Source: Ruixingdingia sedimenti
GTDB taxonomy: Bacteria; Pseudomonadota; Alphaproteobacteria; Rhodobacterales; Rhodobacteraceae
Assembly (NCBI RefSeq): GCF_031432425.1
Contig: NZ_JAVKPH010000018.1
Coordinates: 1-64,000 of the forward strand
Direction: 5' to 3'
Length of the DNA: 64,000 nucleotides
Each line of letters opens with the position of its first letter. Position 1 is the stretch's first letter. Positions 7,798 to 16,822 of the stretch are shown piece by piece. The notes below the pieces were generated by a model, which searched no databases, had not been told where the DNA came from, and saw only the letters and a program-made list of their open reading frames with translations. A program made the position numbers and the translations under genes.

Positions 7798-9252
7798 ATG
7801 AATAATCTGGATTACCCGCAAATCCGCCACCTCATCGGCAAGGATTGGCTGGCGAGTGCAACTACCGGCGATCGGGCGGTCATCAACCCGGCCAACGGGG
7901 TCGAGATTGGCCGAATTCCCCAGGCCACGGCCGAGGATCTGGAGCGTGCGGTGCGCCACGCCGAATCGGCCTTTGCCACTTGGAAGGACCGTTCGCCCAC
8001 CGATCGTGGCGCGATCCTGCGCCGGTTCGCCGATCTTCTGCGGCAAAACGATGCGATGATCGCCCGCTGGATCACGCTGGATGAAGGCAAGCCGCTAGCC
8101 GAAGCGCTGGTCGAGGTGCGCGCGTCCGCCGACCACGTCGACTGGCACGCCGAGGAATGTCGCCGCATCTATGGCCGCATCGTGCCTTCGCGCAATCCGA
8201 CGGTGCAGCAGTTGGTCGTGCGCGAGCCGGTGGGTGTCTGCCTTGCCATCACCCCTTGGAACTTTCCGCTGAGCCAGGCTGTGCGAAAGGTCGCCGCCGC
8301 GCTGGCGTCGGGCTGCACGATGATCCTGAAAGGCCCGGCCGAAGCCCCGGCAGGCTGCCTTGCCATCGCGCGCTTCCTGCAGGAGGCGGGTCTGCCCGAG
8401 GGTTGCCTGAACCTCGTCTGGGGCAACTCGGCCTTCATCTCGGAAACGCTTATCGCGCATCCGGTCTTGCGCAAGATCACCTTCACCGGGTCGGTCGAGG
8501 TGGGCAAGCATCTAGCCGCGCTGGCCGGGCGGCACATGAAGCGGGCCACGATGGAACTGGGCGGCCACGCGCCGGTGCTGGTCTTCGATGACGCGGATGC
8601 CGGAGCGGCAGCGCGGGCTCTGGCGGGCAACAAGCTGCGCAATGCCGGGCAGGTCTGCGTCTCGCCCACCCGATTCTTTGTGCAGGCGGGCATTCACGAG
8701 CGGTTCCTTGCGGAGCTGGTCTCGGCGTTTCAGGCCGTGAAGGTCGGTGACGGCCTGGCCGAGGGCACGCAGATGGGACCGCTTTGCCATGCGGGCCGGG
8801 TGACGGCGATGGAAAGGCTTGTGGCCGATGCGCGCGACAACGGCGCCGAGGTGCTGACCGGGGGCACCCGGATCGGCAACAGCGGCAGTTTCTACGCGCC
8901 CACGATCGTCAACACGCCCGACGACAGCATCGCCCTGATGCGCGACGAGCCCTTCGGTCCGGTCGCGGTCGTGTCGCCCTTCCGCGAGATCGAGGACGGG
9001 TTGGCACGCGCCAATGGCCTGCCCTTCGGCCTTGCTTCCTACATCTTCACCAATTCGTTGGAACGGGCCGACCGTGCAGCAGCAGGCTTGCAAGCGGGGA
9101 TGGTCAGCATCAACCACTTCGGCCTCGCCCTGCCGGAAACGCCGTTCGGCGGCGTACGCGACAGTGGCTATGGCAGCGAAGGCGGGACCGAGACGTTTGA
9201 CGGCTACCTGTCCACCAAGTTCATCTCGCGCAATTCCGCGCCGGTCCAGTGA
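7798..9252 (+). CDS. NAD(P)-dependent aldehyde dehydrogenase (succinate-semialdehyde dehydrogenase type)
   Basis: The ATG at 7798 follows GAGG at a workable distance and gives 484 residues, the usual length for GabD-like enzymes. An upstream in-frame ATG at 7756 has no ribosome binding site. Visible motifs are the coenzyme region ITPWNFPLSQAVRKVAAALA, K177, GSVEVGKHLAA, the general base Glu in MELGGHAP (about E253) and the catalytic Cys in NAGQVCVSPTR (about C287). It begins the plus-strand operon. In the proposed pathway it oxidises 6-oxohexanoate to adipate (ChnE step). Succinate or glutarate semialdehyde are alternative substrates. Confidence 0.88.
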   Translation: MNNLDYPQIRHLIGKDWLASATTGDRAVINPANGVEIGRIPQATAEDLERAVRHAESAFATWKDRSPTDRGAILRRFADLLRQNDAMIARWITLDEGKPLAEALVEVRASADHVDWHAEECRRIYGRIVPSRNPTVQQLVVREPVGVCLAITPWNFPLSQAVRKVAAALASGCTMILKGPAEAPAGCLAIARFLQEAGLPEGCLNLVWGNSAFISETLIAHPVLRKITFTGSVEVGKHLAALAGRHMKRATMELGGHAPVLVFDDADAGAAARALAGNKLRNAGQVCVSPTRFFVQAGIHERFLAELVSAFQAVKVGDGLAEGTQMGPLCHAGRVTAMERLVADARDNGAEVLTGGTRIGNSGSFYAPTIVNTPDDSIALMRDEPFGPVAVVSPFREIEDGLARANGLPFGLASYIFTNSLERADRAAAGLQAGMVSINHFGLALPETPFGGVRDSGYGSEGGTETFDGYLSTKFISRNSAPVQ

Positions 9253-9260
9253 GGTCTAAC

Positions 9261-11336
9261 ATGTCCGTTGATCTGAACCTGAGTGGTGGCGCGGCCATCC
9301 TGACCTTCGACAATGCGCCCTTGAACCTGCTCAGTGCCGAGGTTCGGGCGGGACTGATGCGTGGGATGGACGCGGCGATGGCACAGGGCGCGACCCGCCT
9401 GATCGTCACCGGCGCGGGCAACACCTTTGTCGCGGGTGCGGATGCGAGGGAGTTCGGCCTGCCGCCGATCGAACCGCACCTGAACGATGTGCTGCTGCAT
9501 CTTGCGGGGCTGGCGATCCCGACGATCGCCGCGATCAACGGGGCGGCATTGGGCGGCGGGCTGGAGATCGCGCTAGCCTGCCGATACCGCATCGCCGCGC
9601 CCGGCGCGCAGCTTGGCCTGCCCGAGGTGGTTCTGGGCATTGTTCCGGGCGCAGGCGGGACGCAAAGGCTGCCGCGCCTGATCGGCGTCAAGGCGGCGCT
9701 GGACATGATCGTGACCGGCAAGGCCATCGCGGCAGGCAAGGCGCTGTCGCTGGGGCTGGTCGACAAGCTTGCGGACAACCCGCTGGCAGTCGCGCTGGCC
9801 ATTGACGACGCTCTACTTGCCGCAGCGCGAGGGCCGGACGAGCAACCCGCGCCCCAAGTGGATGAGGACGCCGTGGCCGCTATGCTGGCTCATGCGAAGC
9901 GGCGCCTGACCGGCCAGATTGCGCCGCCAATCGCCGTGGGTCTGGTCGCGGCCAGTGCCACGCTGCCGCTGGCCGAAGGGCTGGCGCGAGAACGGGCGGC
10001 GTTTTTGGACCTGCGCGCCTCGGCTCAGGCGCGCGCGCTCAGGCATGTGTTCTTTACCGAACGGGCGGCTGGCAACCGTGGGCGCGACTATCCCAGACCG
10101 GCGCGCGATATAGCGACGGCCATTGTCGTCGGCGGCGGCAACATGGGGGCCTCCATCGCCTACGCCTTCGCAACCGGAGGCATCGCGGTGACGATTGTCG
10201 AGCGTGACGCGACGGCGGCGGGGCGGGCCGAGGACAATCTTCGCAAGCTGGTTGATCAGGGGGTCGCCCGTGGCACGCTGTCTGCAATCGACGGCGAAGC
10301 CGTTCACGGCCGCCTGACCACCGTAGCCGGATACGACAACCTGCCACCCGCCGATCTGGCCATCGAGGCGGCATTCGAGGATTTTGACGTCAAGCGCGCG
10401 ATCTTTGCCGAGCTTGAGGCCGCCCTGCCGCCAGAAACCATCCTGGCCACCAACACCTCATACCTTGACGTGAACCGCCTCGCCGATGACCTAAAGAACC
10501 CGACGAGGTTCCTCGGGCTGCATTTCTTCAGCCCGGCCCATGTCATGAAGCTCTTGGAGATCGTGAAGGGCGAGCGCACCTCGCCCGAAACACTTGGCGC
10601 GGGTTTCGCGCTGGCACGGCGGTTAGGCAAGGTTCCGGTCCTGTCGGGTGTGTGCGACGGCTTCATCGGCAACCGCATCCTGACGCGCTACCGGCAGGAG
10701 GCGAACCTCTTGCTGGTCGAGGGCGCCTTGCCGGCCGAGATCGATGCCGCGATGCAGGGCTTCGGCATGGCGATGGGGCCTTATGAGGCGCAGGACATGT
10801 CCGGCCTGGACATCGCTTACGCCAACATCCGGCGGCAGAACGCTGGCGCCACCCCGCGTCACGTCCCGCTGGTGGAACGGCTGGTCGAGGATCACAAGCG
10901 CCTTGGCCGTAAGACCGGCGCGGGGTGGTATGATTACGGCGCAGAGGGCAAGCCCGTGGTGTCGGCACTGGTGACGGAGGAGATCCACCGGGTCTCGGCC
11001 GAAGCGGGCAAGACGCGGCGCAGCTTTACCGCAGAGGGGATCGTCGAGCGGATCACCCTGGCGATGATCGCCGAGGCCTGTGCCATCCTTGACGAAGGCA
11101 TCGCCGAACGGCCGCAGGACATCGACCTGGCGCTGGTGCATGGCTACGGCTTTCCGCGCTGGCGCGGCGGGTTGATGCATCATGCCGACAGCCTTGGGGC
11201 GAAAGACCTGCTGGCGCGCTATGCGGCGCTGGCCACGGCCGATCCGCAGGGATGGGCGGTGCCGCCGCTGCTGGCGCGTCTGGCCGCAAAGGGGCTGACC
11301 CTGGACAGCCTGAACGCCGCCAAGGCCAACGCCTGA
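9261..11336 (+). CDS. bifunctional enoyl-CoA hydratase / 3-hydroxyacyl-CoA dehydrogenase (FadB/FadJ type)
   Basis: The ATG at 9261 sits eight bases after the aldehyde dehydrogenase stop, with a GTGAGG ribosome binding site overlapping that stop. The protein has 691 residues. The N-terminal crotonase domain (about 1-190) contains the oxyanion segment NGAALGGGLEIALACR and the catalytic region LGLPEVVLGIVPGAGGTQRL. The Rossmann domain follows near residue 290 (AIVVGGGNMGASIAYAFATG), with the dehydrogenase motif FLGLHFFSPAHVMKLLEIV, then two C-terminal helical 3HCDH domains. It would hydrate the enoyl-CoA and oxidise the 3-hydroxyacyl-CoA, giving 3-oxoadipyl-CoA in an adipate pathway. Confidence 0.92.
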   Translation: MSVDLNLSGGAAILTFDNAPLNLLSAEVRAGLMRGMDAAMAQGATRLIVTGAGNTFVAGADAREFGLPPIEPHLNDVLLHLAGLAIPTIAAINGAALGGGLEIALACRYRIAAPGAQLGLPEVVLGIVPGAGGTQRLPRLIGVKAALDMIVTGKAIAAGKALSLGLVDKLADNPLAVALAIDDALLAAARGPDEQPAPQVDEDAVAAMLAHAKRRLTGQIAPPIAVGLVAASATLPLAEGLARERAAFLDLRASAQARALRHVFFTERAAGNRGRDYPRPARDIATAIVVGGGNMGASIAYAFATGGIAVTIVERDATAAGRAEDNLRKLVDQGVARGTLSAIDGEAVHGRLTTVAGYDNLPPADLAIEAAFEDFDVKRAIFAELEAALPPETILATNTSYLDVNRLADDLKNPTRFLGLHFFSPAHVMKLLEIVKGERTSPETLGAGFALARRLGKVPVLSGVCDGFIGNRILTRYRQEANLLLVEGALPAEIDAAMQGFGMAMGPYEAQDMSGLDIAYANIRRQNAGATPRHVPLVERLVEDHKRLGRKTGAGWYDYGAEGKPVVSALVTEEIHRVSAEAGKTRRSFTAEGIVERITLAMIAEACAILDEGIAERPQDIDLALVHGYGFPRWRGGLMHHADSLGAKDLLARYAALATADPQGWAVPPLLARLAAKGLTLDSLNAAKANA

Positions 11337-11357
11337 TCCCCGCGCCCCAGCCCGGAC

Positions 11358-11381
11358 CGCCCCCGCGCCGCACTGGGGGCG
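11358..11381 (+). other. GC-rich hairpin after the hydratase/dehydrogenase gene
   Basis: A 7-bp perfect stem (CGCCCCC paired with GGGGGCG, 10-base loop) starts 22 bases after the stop. No U-tract follows, so it is not a classical terminator. It is the first of four hairpins between genes of this operon. Confidence 0.45.
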
Positions 11382-11543
11382 CGAAACAGCAAGAAGATGC
11401 TACGCGGCAAGCAAGCACGTTCAATACGCGGTACCGCCAATGGCTGTAGCGTCTCGTGATCAGGGATATTCCGTGCCCCCCTGTGCCGATGGAGGATCGG
11501 ACGGAGGCGAGGAAAGGCAGGAACACCACCATTGGAGGATAAA

Positions 11544-12446
11544 ATGGCAATCAGCAAGGAAGCCGATACACTGCGTGCGCTCTATCAGAGCTGGACCGAC
11601 CAAATGGTCGCGAACCCCGGCCTGACCATCGCCAACCTGCGCAGCATGTTCGACGAATGGGGCCAGCCCGCGCTGGAACCGGAGAACGTCACCTACAAGA
11701 GCGACCATGTCGGCGGGGTCGAGGCGATCTGGGCCCTGCCCGTGGGCGCCGACGCCAAGCGCGTGATCGTTTATACTCATGGCGGCGGGTTTGCTGTTGG
11801 TTCGGCCGACAGCCACCGAAAGATGGCGGGCCATCTTGCTAAAGTGCTGGGCGTGACCGCCTGCATTCTGCACTATCGCCGTGCGCCGGAACACCCCTTC
11901 CCCGCCCAGATCGAGGATGCCGTGGCCGCTTACAAAGCGCTGCTGGCCCAAGGGTTCGAGGCGAGGAACATTCTGACTGCAGGCGACAGCGCGGGTGGCA
12001 ACCTCGCCATCGCTTCGGTGCTGAAGTTCCGCGACCTTGGCCTGCCCCTTCCGGGTGCGGTCATCGCCTATTCGCCCTGGCTTGACATGGCGCTGCGCGG
12101 CAAGACGTTGGAAACCAACGCCGCCACCGATGCGCTGGTCGGCAAGCCGATCCTTGAAGCGATGGCCGGCATGTTCCTCGGCGGCGCGACCGATCCGCTG
12201 AACCCGCTGGCCAACCCGCTGGAAAACGATTTCACCGGCTTCCCGCCGCTCTACATCACTTGCGGCGGGGCCGAGACGCTGCAAAGCGATTCCGAGTCGC
12301 TGGCCGCCAAGGCCAAGTCGCAGGGCGTGAACGTCGCACTCTCGGTGGTGCCGGGGATGCAGCACGTCTTCCCGGCCCTGTCGGGCCGCGCCCCCGAGGC
12401 CGATCAGGAACTGGCACGCATCGCCGCTTGGTATCGCGCCCTCTGA
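11544..12446 (+). CDS. alpha/beta hydrolase, hormone-sensitive lipase family (putative lactone hydrolase)
   Basis: The ATG at 11544 is preceded by GGAGG at 11534-11538, giving 300 residues. The protein carries the family IV esterase signature: the oxyanion motif HGGG (79-82), the nucleophile elbow GDSAGG (Ser about 149), a late acid region (DPLNPLANPL) and the catalytic His in GMQHVF. It lies directly before the Baeyer-Villiger monooxygenase, the place held by the caprolactone hydrolase (ChnC) in cyclohexanol clusters. It probably opens the lactone to the omega-hydroxy-acid. The substrate is inferred from context. A general esterase is the alternative. Confidence 0.85.
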   Translation: MAISKEADTLRALYQSWTDQMVANPGLTIANLRSMFDEWGQPALEPENVTYKSDHVGGVEAIWALPVGADAKRVIVYTHGGGFAVGSADSHRKMAGHLAKVLGVTACILHYRRAPEHPFPAQIEDAVAAYKALLAQGFEARNILTAGDSAGGNLAIASVLKFRDLGLPLPGAVIAYSPWLDMALRGKTLETNAATDALVGKPILEAMAGMFLGGATDPLNPLANPLENDFTGFPPLYITCGGAETLQSDSESLAAKAKSQGVNVALSVVPGMQHVFPALSGRAPEADQELARIAAWYRAL

Positions 12447-12451
12447 TCCGA

Positions 12452-12482
12452 CTGCCCCGCGCCGCCAGCTGGCGCGGGGCAG
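12452..12482 (+). other. strong intercistronic hairpin (hydrolase / monooxygenase)
   Basis: A perfect 12-bp stem (CTGCCCCGCGCC paired with GGCGCGGGGCAG) with a 7-base loop starts six bases after the hydrolase stop. It is followed by an A-rich rather than U-rich stretch. It could act as an mRNA 3'-end stabiliser or a weak terminator between the two genes. Confidence 0.6.
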
Positions 12483-12560
12483 CAACAAATATCATCACAG
12501 TCAACCGGCCTTTCACCCGCTTTTCGCGGGGCGGCAGTGCCATGCTCTGGGAGGAGTATC

Positions 12561-14198
12561 ATGACCAAATCTGTTGAAACCACAAAGACCAAGGGCGCCG
12601 ATTTCGATGCTGTCGTCATCGGTGCGGGCTTCGGCGGTCTCTATTCCGTCTACAAATTGCGCAATGAACAGGGCCTGAACGTCAAGGCCTTCGACAGTGC
12701 AGGCGATGTGGGTGGCACCTGGTACTGGAACCGCTATCCCGGCGCGCTGTCGGATACCGAAAGCTTCGTCTACCGCTATTCCTTCAGCGGCGAGCTTTTG
12801 CAAAAGGGTCGCTGGAAGACCCGCTATCTTACCCAGCCCGAAATCCTCGCCTACATGAACGAGGTTGCAGACACCTACGACCTGCGCCGCAGCTTCCAGT
12901 TCAACACTCGTGTCACCGCGACCCATTTCAATGACGAAACCGGGCTGTGGCATGTGACAACCGACAAGGGCGAGACGGTCACCGCGAAATACTTGATCAC
13001 GGCGCTTGGCCTGCTGTCCGCGACGAACACGCCGAAATACAAGGGCATTGACAGCTTCAAGGGCCAGATGCTGCACACCGGCTACTGGCCCGAGGGTGTC
13101 GAACTCAAGGGCAAGCGCGTCGGCGTGATCGGCACCGGCTCGACCGGGGTTCAGGTCATCACCGCGACCGCTCCGATTGCCGGGCATCTTACGGTATTCC
13201 AGCGCTCGCCCCAATATGTCGTGCCGATCGGCAACACGCCCCAGGACGAGGCGACGATCGCCCAGCAAAAGGCCAACTACGACGACATCTGGAAACAAGT
13301 GAAATCCTCGGTCGTGGCCTTCGGCTTCGAGGAAAGCACCGTGCCTGCGGAAACCGCTTCGCCTGAAGAACGCGAACGCGTGTTCGAGGCCGCATGGCAG
13401 CGCGGCGGCGGCTTCTACTTCATGTTTGGAACGTTCTGCGACATTGCGACCAGCCAGATCGCAAATGACGCGGCTGCCGACTTCATCAAGAAGAAAATCA
13501 AGGAAATCGTGAAGGATCCCGCAACCGCAAAGGCGCTGACGCCGCGCGACATCTATGCCAAGCGCCCCTTGTGCGGGAACAACTACTATGAGGTCTACAA
13601 TCGGCCCAACGTCACCCTCGCCGATGTAAAGGCCGACCCGATCGCCGAGTTCACCGCGACCGGTATCCGGCTGGAAAGTGGCGCGGAGCATGAGCTGGAT
13701 GTGGTGATCTTCGCCACTGGCTTTGACGCGGTGGACGGCAACTACGTCAAGATGGACATGCGCGGCCGCGGCGGCGTCACCATGCGCGACAAGTGGAAGG
13801 ACGGCCCCCTGGGCTATCTGGGCATGATGGAGACGGATTTCCCGAACCTCTTCATGATCCTTGGCCCGAATGGCCCCTTCACCAACCTGCCGCCGAGCAT
13901 CGAAACGCAGGTCGAGTGGATCGCCGACACCATCGAGATGATGGAGGGCAAGGGCCTGAAGGCCATCGAGCCGACCGAGGCCGCCCGGGACGAATGGGTC
14001 ACGCTCTGCCGGACAATTGCGGACATGACCCTATTCCCGAAAGCCGAAAGTTGGATCTTCGGTGCGAACATCCCCGGCAAGAAGAACGCGGTGATGTTCT
14101 ACATGGCGGGCATCGGCAATTACCGCAACGCGATCAACGCGGTGAAGGATGGTGGTTACCAGACCATGATCTTCGACCGCGAGATGGCAAGCGCCTGA
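12561..14198 (+). CDS. Baeyer-Villiger monooxygenase (cyclohexanone monooxygenase type)
   Basis: The ATG at 12561 follows GGGAGGAG; the protein has 545 residues, as in cyclohexanone and cyclopentanone monooxygenases. It shows an FAD-binding GAGFGGL (about 21-27), GGTWYWNRYPG (51-61), the type I BVMO fingerprint FxGxxxHxxxWP (F166 to P177), a second Rossmann motif GTGSTGVQVI (191-200) and a late ATGFD motif. Such enzymes use NADPH and O2 to insert oxygen next to a ketone, making a lactone or ester. With the hydrolase before it and the SDR after it, a cyclic ketone is the likely substrate. Ring size cannot be read from sequence. Confidence 0.92.
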   Translation: MTKSVETTKTKGADFDAVVIGAGFGGLYSVYKLRNEQGLNVKAFDSAGDVGGTWYWNRYPGALSDTESFVYRYSFSGELLQKGRWKTRYLTQPEILAYMNEVADTYDLRRSFQFNTRVTATHFNDETGLWHVTTDKGETVTAKYLITALGLLSATNTPKYKGIDSFKGQMLHTGYWPEGVELKGKRVGVIGTGSTGVQVITATAPIAGHLTVFQRSPQYVVPIGNTPQDEATIAQQKANYDDIWKQVKSSVVAFGFEESTVPAETASPEERERVFEAAWQRGGGFYFMFGTFCDIATSQIANDAAADFIKKKIKEIVKDPATAKALTPRDIYAKRPLCGNNYYEVYNRPNVTLADVKADPIAEFTATGIRLESGAEHELDVVIFATGFDAVDGNYVKMDMRGRGGVTMRDKWKDGPLGYLGMMETDFPNLFMILGPNGPFTNLPPSIETQVEWIADTIEMMEGKGLKAIEPTEAARDEWVTLCRTIADMTLFPKAESWIFGANIPGKKNAVMFYMAGIGNYRNAINAVKDGGYQTMIFDREMASA

Positions 14199-14213
14199 AG
14201 CTACGGAACGCGC

Positions 14214-14245
14214 GGCGGGCCGGGCAGGATTGTGCCCGGCCCGCC
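14214..14245 (+). other. strong intercistronic hairpin (monooxygenase / SDR)
   Basis: A perfect 12-bp stem (GGCGGGCCGGGC paired with GCCCGGCCCGCC) with an 8-base loop begins 15 bases after the monooxygenase stop. No U-tract follows. It has the same design as the hairpins at 12452 and 15054. Confidence 0.6.
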
Positions 14246-14285
14246 ATGCGCCAAGAAAACCACACAGCAATAAGGGAGAGAGTCT

Positions 14286-15041
14286 GTGGGACGTGTATCG
14301 GGAAAAGTCGCCCTCGTGACGGGCGCAGCAATGGGGATGGGCAAATCCCACTCCGAACTTCTGGCGCGGGAAGGCGCGCATGTCTTCGTCACCGACCGCG
14401 ACGTGGCGGCGGGTGAGGCGGTTGCCAAGGGCATTGTGGCAGCAGGTGGCAAGGCCGACTTCATCAAGCATGACGTGGCAAGCGAAGCCGACTGGGCCAA
14501 CGCCATTGCCACTGTGCGTGCCAAGGCCGGGCGGCTGGACATCCTTGTCAACAACGCGGGCGTGCTGATCTTGAAGCCCCTGCACGAAACAACGCCCGAG
14601 GAATTCGACCTGACGATGAACGTCAACGTGAAGGGCGTCTATCTGGGCATCCGCGCGGCCGTGCCGCTGATGAAGGAAGCGGACAAGGCCTCGATCGTGA
14701 ACATTTCGTCGATCTACGGCATCGTCGGTGCGGCAATGGCCGGGGCCTATATCGGTTCCAAGGGTGCTGTGAGGATGCTGACCAAATCCTGTGCCGTCGA
14801 TCTGGCAGATACCGGGATCCGGGTGAACTCGATCCACCCCGGCGTCATTGACACGCCGATGACCAAGGATCTGCTGCACGCCGATCCGGCCACGCGGCAG
14901 GCGATCCTGGGCTGCACGCTCCTCAAGCGTCCGAGCAAGCCCGAGGAAGTGTCGAACGCGGTGCTGTTCCTTGCTTCGGACGAAGCCTCGTTCGTCCATG
15001 GCGCCGAGATCGTCGTGGACGGTGGCTACACCGCAAACTGA
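14286..15041 (+). CDS. short-chain dehydrogenase/reductase (cyclic alcohol dehydrogenase type)
   Basis: The start is GTG at 14286 after GGGAGAG, giving 251 residues, typical of classical SDRs. Motifs are TGAAMGMG (NAD binding, 12-19), NNAG (89-92), the catalytic Ser in NISSIYG (141-142) and YIGSK (Y155, K159), followed by the GIRVNSIHPG segment. An Asp at the end of the second strand (VTDRD) suggests NAD rather than NADP. Close family members include cyclopentanol/cyclohexanol and hydroxysteroid dehydrogenases. Its place next to the Baeyer-Villiger monooxygenase fits oxidation of a cyclic alcohol to the ketone, the ChnA/CpnA step. Confidence 0.9.
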   Translation: MGRVSGKVALVTGAAMGMGKSHSELLAREGAHVFVTDRDVAAGEAVAKGIVAAGGKADFIKHDVASEADWANAIATVRAKAGRLDILVNNAGVLILKPLHETTPEEFDLTMNVNVKGVYLGIRAAVPLMKEADKASIVNISSIYGIVGAAMAGAYIGSKGAVRMLTKSCAVDLADTGIRVNSIHPGVIDTPMTKDLLHADPATRQAILGCTLLKRPSKPEEVSNAVLFLASDEASFVHGAEIVVDGGYTAN

Positions 15042-15053
15042 CGCACATGACTG

Positions 15054-15086
15054 CCCTGTCCGCCCAGCACGACCGGGCGGACAGGG
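15054..15086 (+). other. strong intercistronic hairpin (SDR / etfB)
   Basis: A perfect 12-bp stem (CCCTGTCCGCCC paired with GGGCGGACAGGG) with a 9-base loop sits between the SDR stop and the etfB ribosome binding site. There is no U-tract. It is the fourth such element in this operon. Confidence 0.6.
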
Positions 15087-15109
15087 GATGTGAGAAAGGA
15101 AGCTCTCCC

Positions 15110-15871
15110 ATGAAGGTTCTGGTGCCTGTCAAACGGGTGATCGACTACAACGTGAAGGTCCGCGTGAAGGCGGATGGCACGGGTGTCGATCTGGCCAATG
15201 TGAAGATGTCGATGAACCCCTTTGACGAGATTGCCGTGGAAGAGGCGATCCGTCTGAAGGAGAAGGGCATCGCGACCGAGGTCGTGGTCGTCTCCATCGG
15301 CGTCAAGCAGGCCCAGGAAACGCTGCGGACCGCGCTTGCGATGGGGGCCGACCGCGCCATCCTGATCGAGGCGACGGACAACCTGCATGTGGACATCGAG
15401 CCCTTGGCCGTGGCCAAGCTGCTGGCGGCCGTGGTGAAGGAAGAAAAGCCGGGCCTCGTCCTTTGCGGCAAGCAGGCGATCGACAACGACATGAACGCCA
15501 CCGGCCAGATGCTATCGGCGCTTCTCGGCTGGAGCCAGGCGACCTTCGCCTCGGAAGTGTCGATCAACGGCGACCAAGCCAAGGTCACCCGCGAGGTGGA
15601 CGGCGGTCTGCAGACGATCACAGTCAAGATGCCGACGATCATCACCGTCGACCTGCGCCTGAACGAGCCGCGCTATGCCTCGCTGCCGAACATAATGAAG
15701 GCCAAGGCCAAGCCGCTGGCGACCAAGACGCCTGCCGACTACGGCGTGGACGTGAGCCCGCGGCTGTCGGTCGTCAAGACCGTGGAACCGGCGGGCCGCA
15801 AGGCGGGCGTTAAGGTCGGCTCGGTGGCCGAGCTGATCGCAAAACTCAAAGACGAAGCAGGGGTGATCTGA
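15110..15871 (+). CDS. etfB: electron transfer flavoprotein subunit beta
   Basis: The ATG at 15110 follows GAAAGGAAG, giving 253 residues. MKVLVPVKRVIDYNVKVRVK at the N-terminus and the MSMNPFDEIAVEEAIRLKEK region are characteristic of EtfB, as is the AMP-binding CGKQAIDNDMNATGQMLSA segment. EtfB with EtfA takes electrons from acyl-CoA dehydrogenases and passes them to ETF:quinone oxidoreductase in the membrane. No etf-QO gene is in the window. The pair lies inside the catabolic operon and probably serves the acyl-CoA dehydrogenase at 5653-6816. Confidence 0.95.
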   Translation: MKVLVPVKRVIDYNVKVRVKADGTGVDLANVKMSMNPFDEIAVEEAIRLKEKGIATEVVVVSIGVKQAQETLRTALAMGADRAILIEATDNLHVDIEPLAVAKLLAAVVKEEKPGLVLCGKQAIDNDMNATGQMLSALLGWSQATFASEVSINGDQAKVTREVDGGLQTITVKMPTIITVDLRLNEPRYASLPNIMKAKAKPLATKTPADYGVDVSPRLSVVKTVEPAGRKAGVKVGSVAELIAKLKDEAGVI

Positions 15872-15872
15872 G

Positions 15873-16799
15873 ATGGCCGTTCTTCTTCTTGCCGACGTTG
15901 CTGACGGGAAACTCGCGACCGACCAGGTGGCGAAGGCGTTGACCGCGGTGAAATCGCTGGGTCCAGTGACCGTGCTGGTCGCGGATCCCGATGCAGCGGC
16001 CGCTGCGGCCGAGACCGCGACGCTGGAAGGCGTGGCGAAGGTACTACTGGCCGAGGACGGGGCCTACGCGCATGGCCTGGCCGAGCCCACCGCCGCGCTG
16101 GTCGTGTCGCTGGCCGGTGACTACGAGCACATCGTCGCCGCCTCGGGCGCATTGTCCAAGTCGGTCCTGCCCCGCGTGGCAGCCCTGCTGGACGTCATGG
16201 TGATCTCGGAAGTGCTGGCGGTGCATGACGCTGCGACCTTCGACCGGCCAATCTATGCCGGGAACGCGATCCACACGGTCAAGACCTCGGATACGAAGAA
16301 GGTGCTGACCATCCGCACCGCGACTTTCGATGCGGCGGGCAAGGGCGGTAACGCCCCGGTCGAGAAGGTCTCGGCCTCGGTCGACAGCGGGCTGTCCGCC
16401 TGGGTCGAGGATAAGGTCGCGTCCCCCGACCGTCCCGAGCTGACGTCGGCCGGGATCGTGGTCTCGGGCGGACGTGGCGTGGGCTCGCAGACCGAGTTCG
16501 CGCTGATTGAGAAGCTCGCGGACAAGCTGAACGCCGCTGTCGGTGCCTCGCGCGCCGCGGTGGACTCGGGCTTTGCGCCGAACGACTGGCAAGTCGGGCA
16601 GACCGGCAAGGTCGTGGCTCCGGACCTTTACGTCGCCGTCGGCATCTCGGGTGCGATCCAGCACCTCGCCGGGATGAAGGATTCGAAGGTCATCGTCGCG
16701 ATCAACAAGGACGAAGAGGCCCCAATCTTCCAGGTCGCCGACTATGGATTGGTCGCAGACCTGTTTACCGCCGTGCCGGAAATGATCGAGAAGCTGTAA
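15873..16799 (+). CDS. etfA: electron transfer flavoprotein subunit alpha
   Basis: A 308-residue protein starting one base after the etfB stop, so the two are probably translationally coupled. The C-terminal FAD-binding domain is clear: VVSGGRGVG, then VGQTGKVVAPDLYVAVGISG, then GAIQHLAGMKDSKVIVAINK and the DYGLVADLF ending. The N-terminal domain starts MAVLLLADVADGKLA, as in alphaproteobacterial EtfA. Length is standard. It forms the FAD-carrying half of the heterodimer. Confidence 0.95.
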   Translation: MAVLLLADVADGKLATDQVAKALTAVKSLGPVTVLVADPDAAAAAAETATLEGVAKVLLAEDGAYAHGLAEPTAALVVSLAGDYEHIVAASGALSKSVLPRVAALLDVMVISEVLAVHDAATFDRPIYAGNAIHTVKTSDTKKVLTIRTATFDAAGKGGNAPVEKVSASVDSGLSAWVEDKVASPDRPELTSAGIVVSGGRGVGSQTEFALIEKLADKLNAAVGASRAAVDSGFAPNDWQVGQTGKVVAPDLYVAVGISGAIQHLAGMKDSKVIVAINKDEEAPIFQVADYGLVADLFTAVPEMIEKL

Positions 16800-16822
16800 G
16801 TTGCCACACTCGGAGCACCAAC

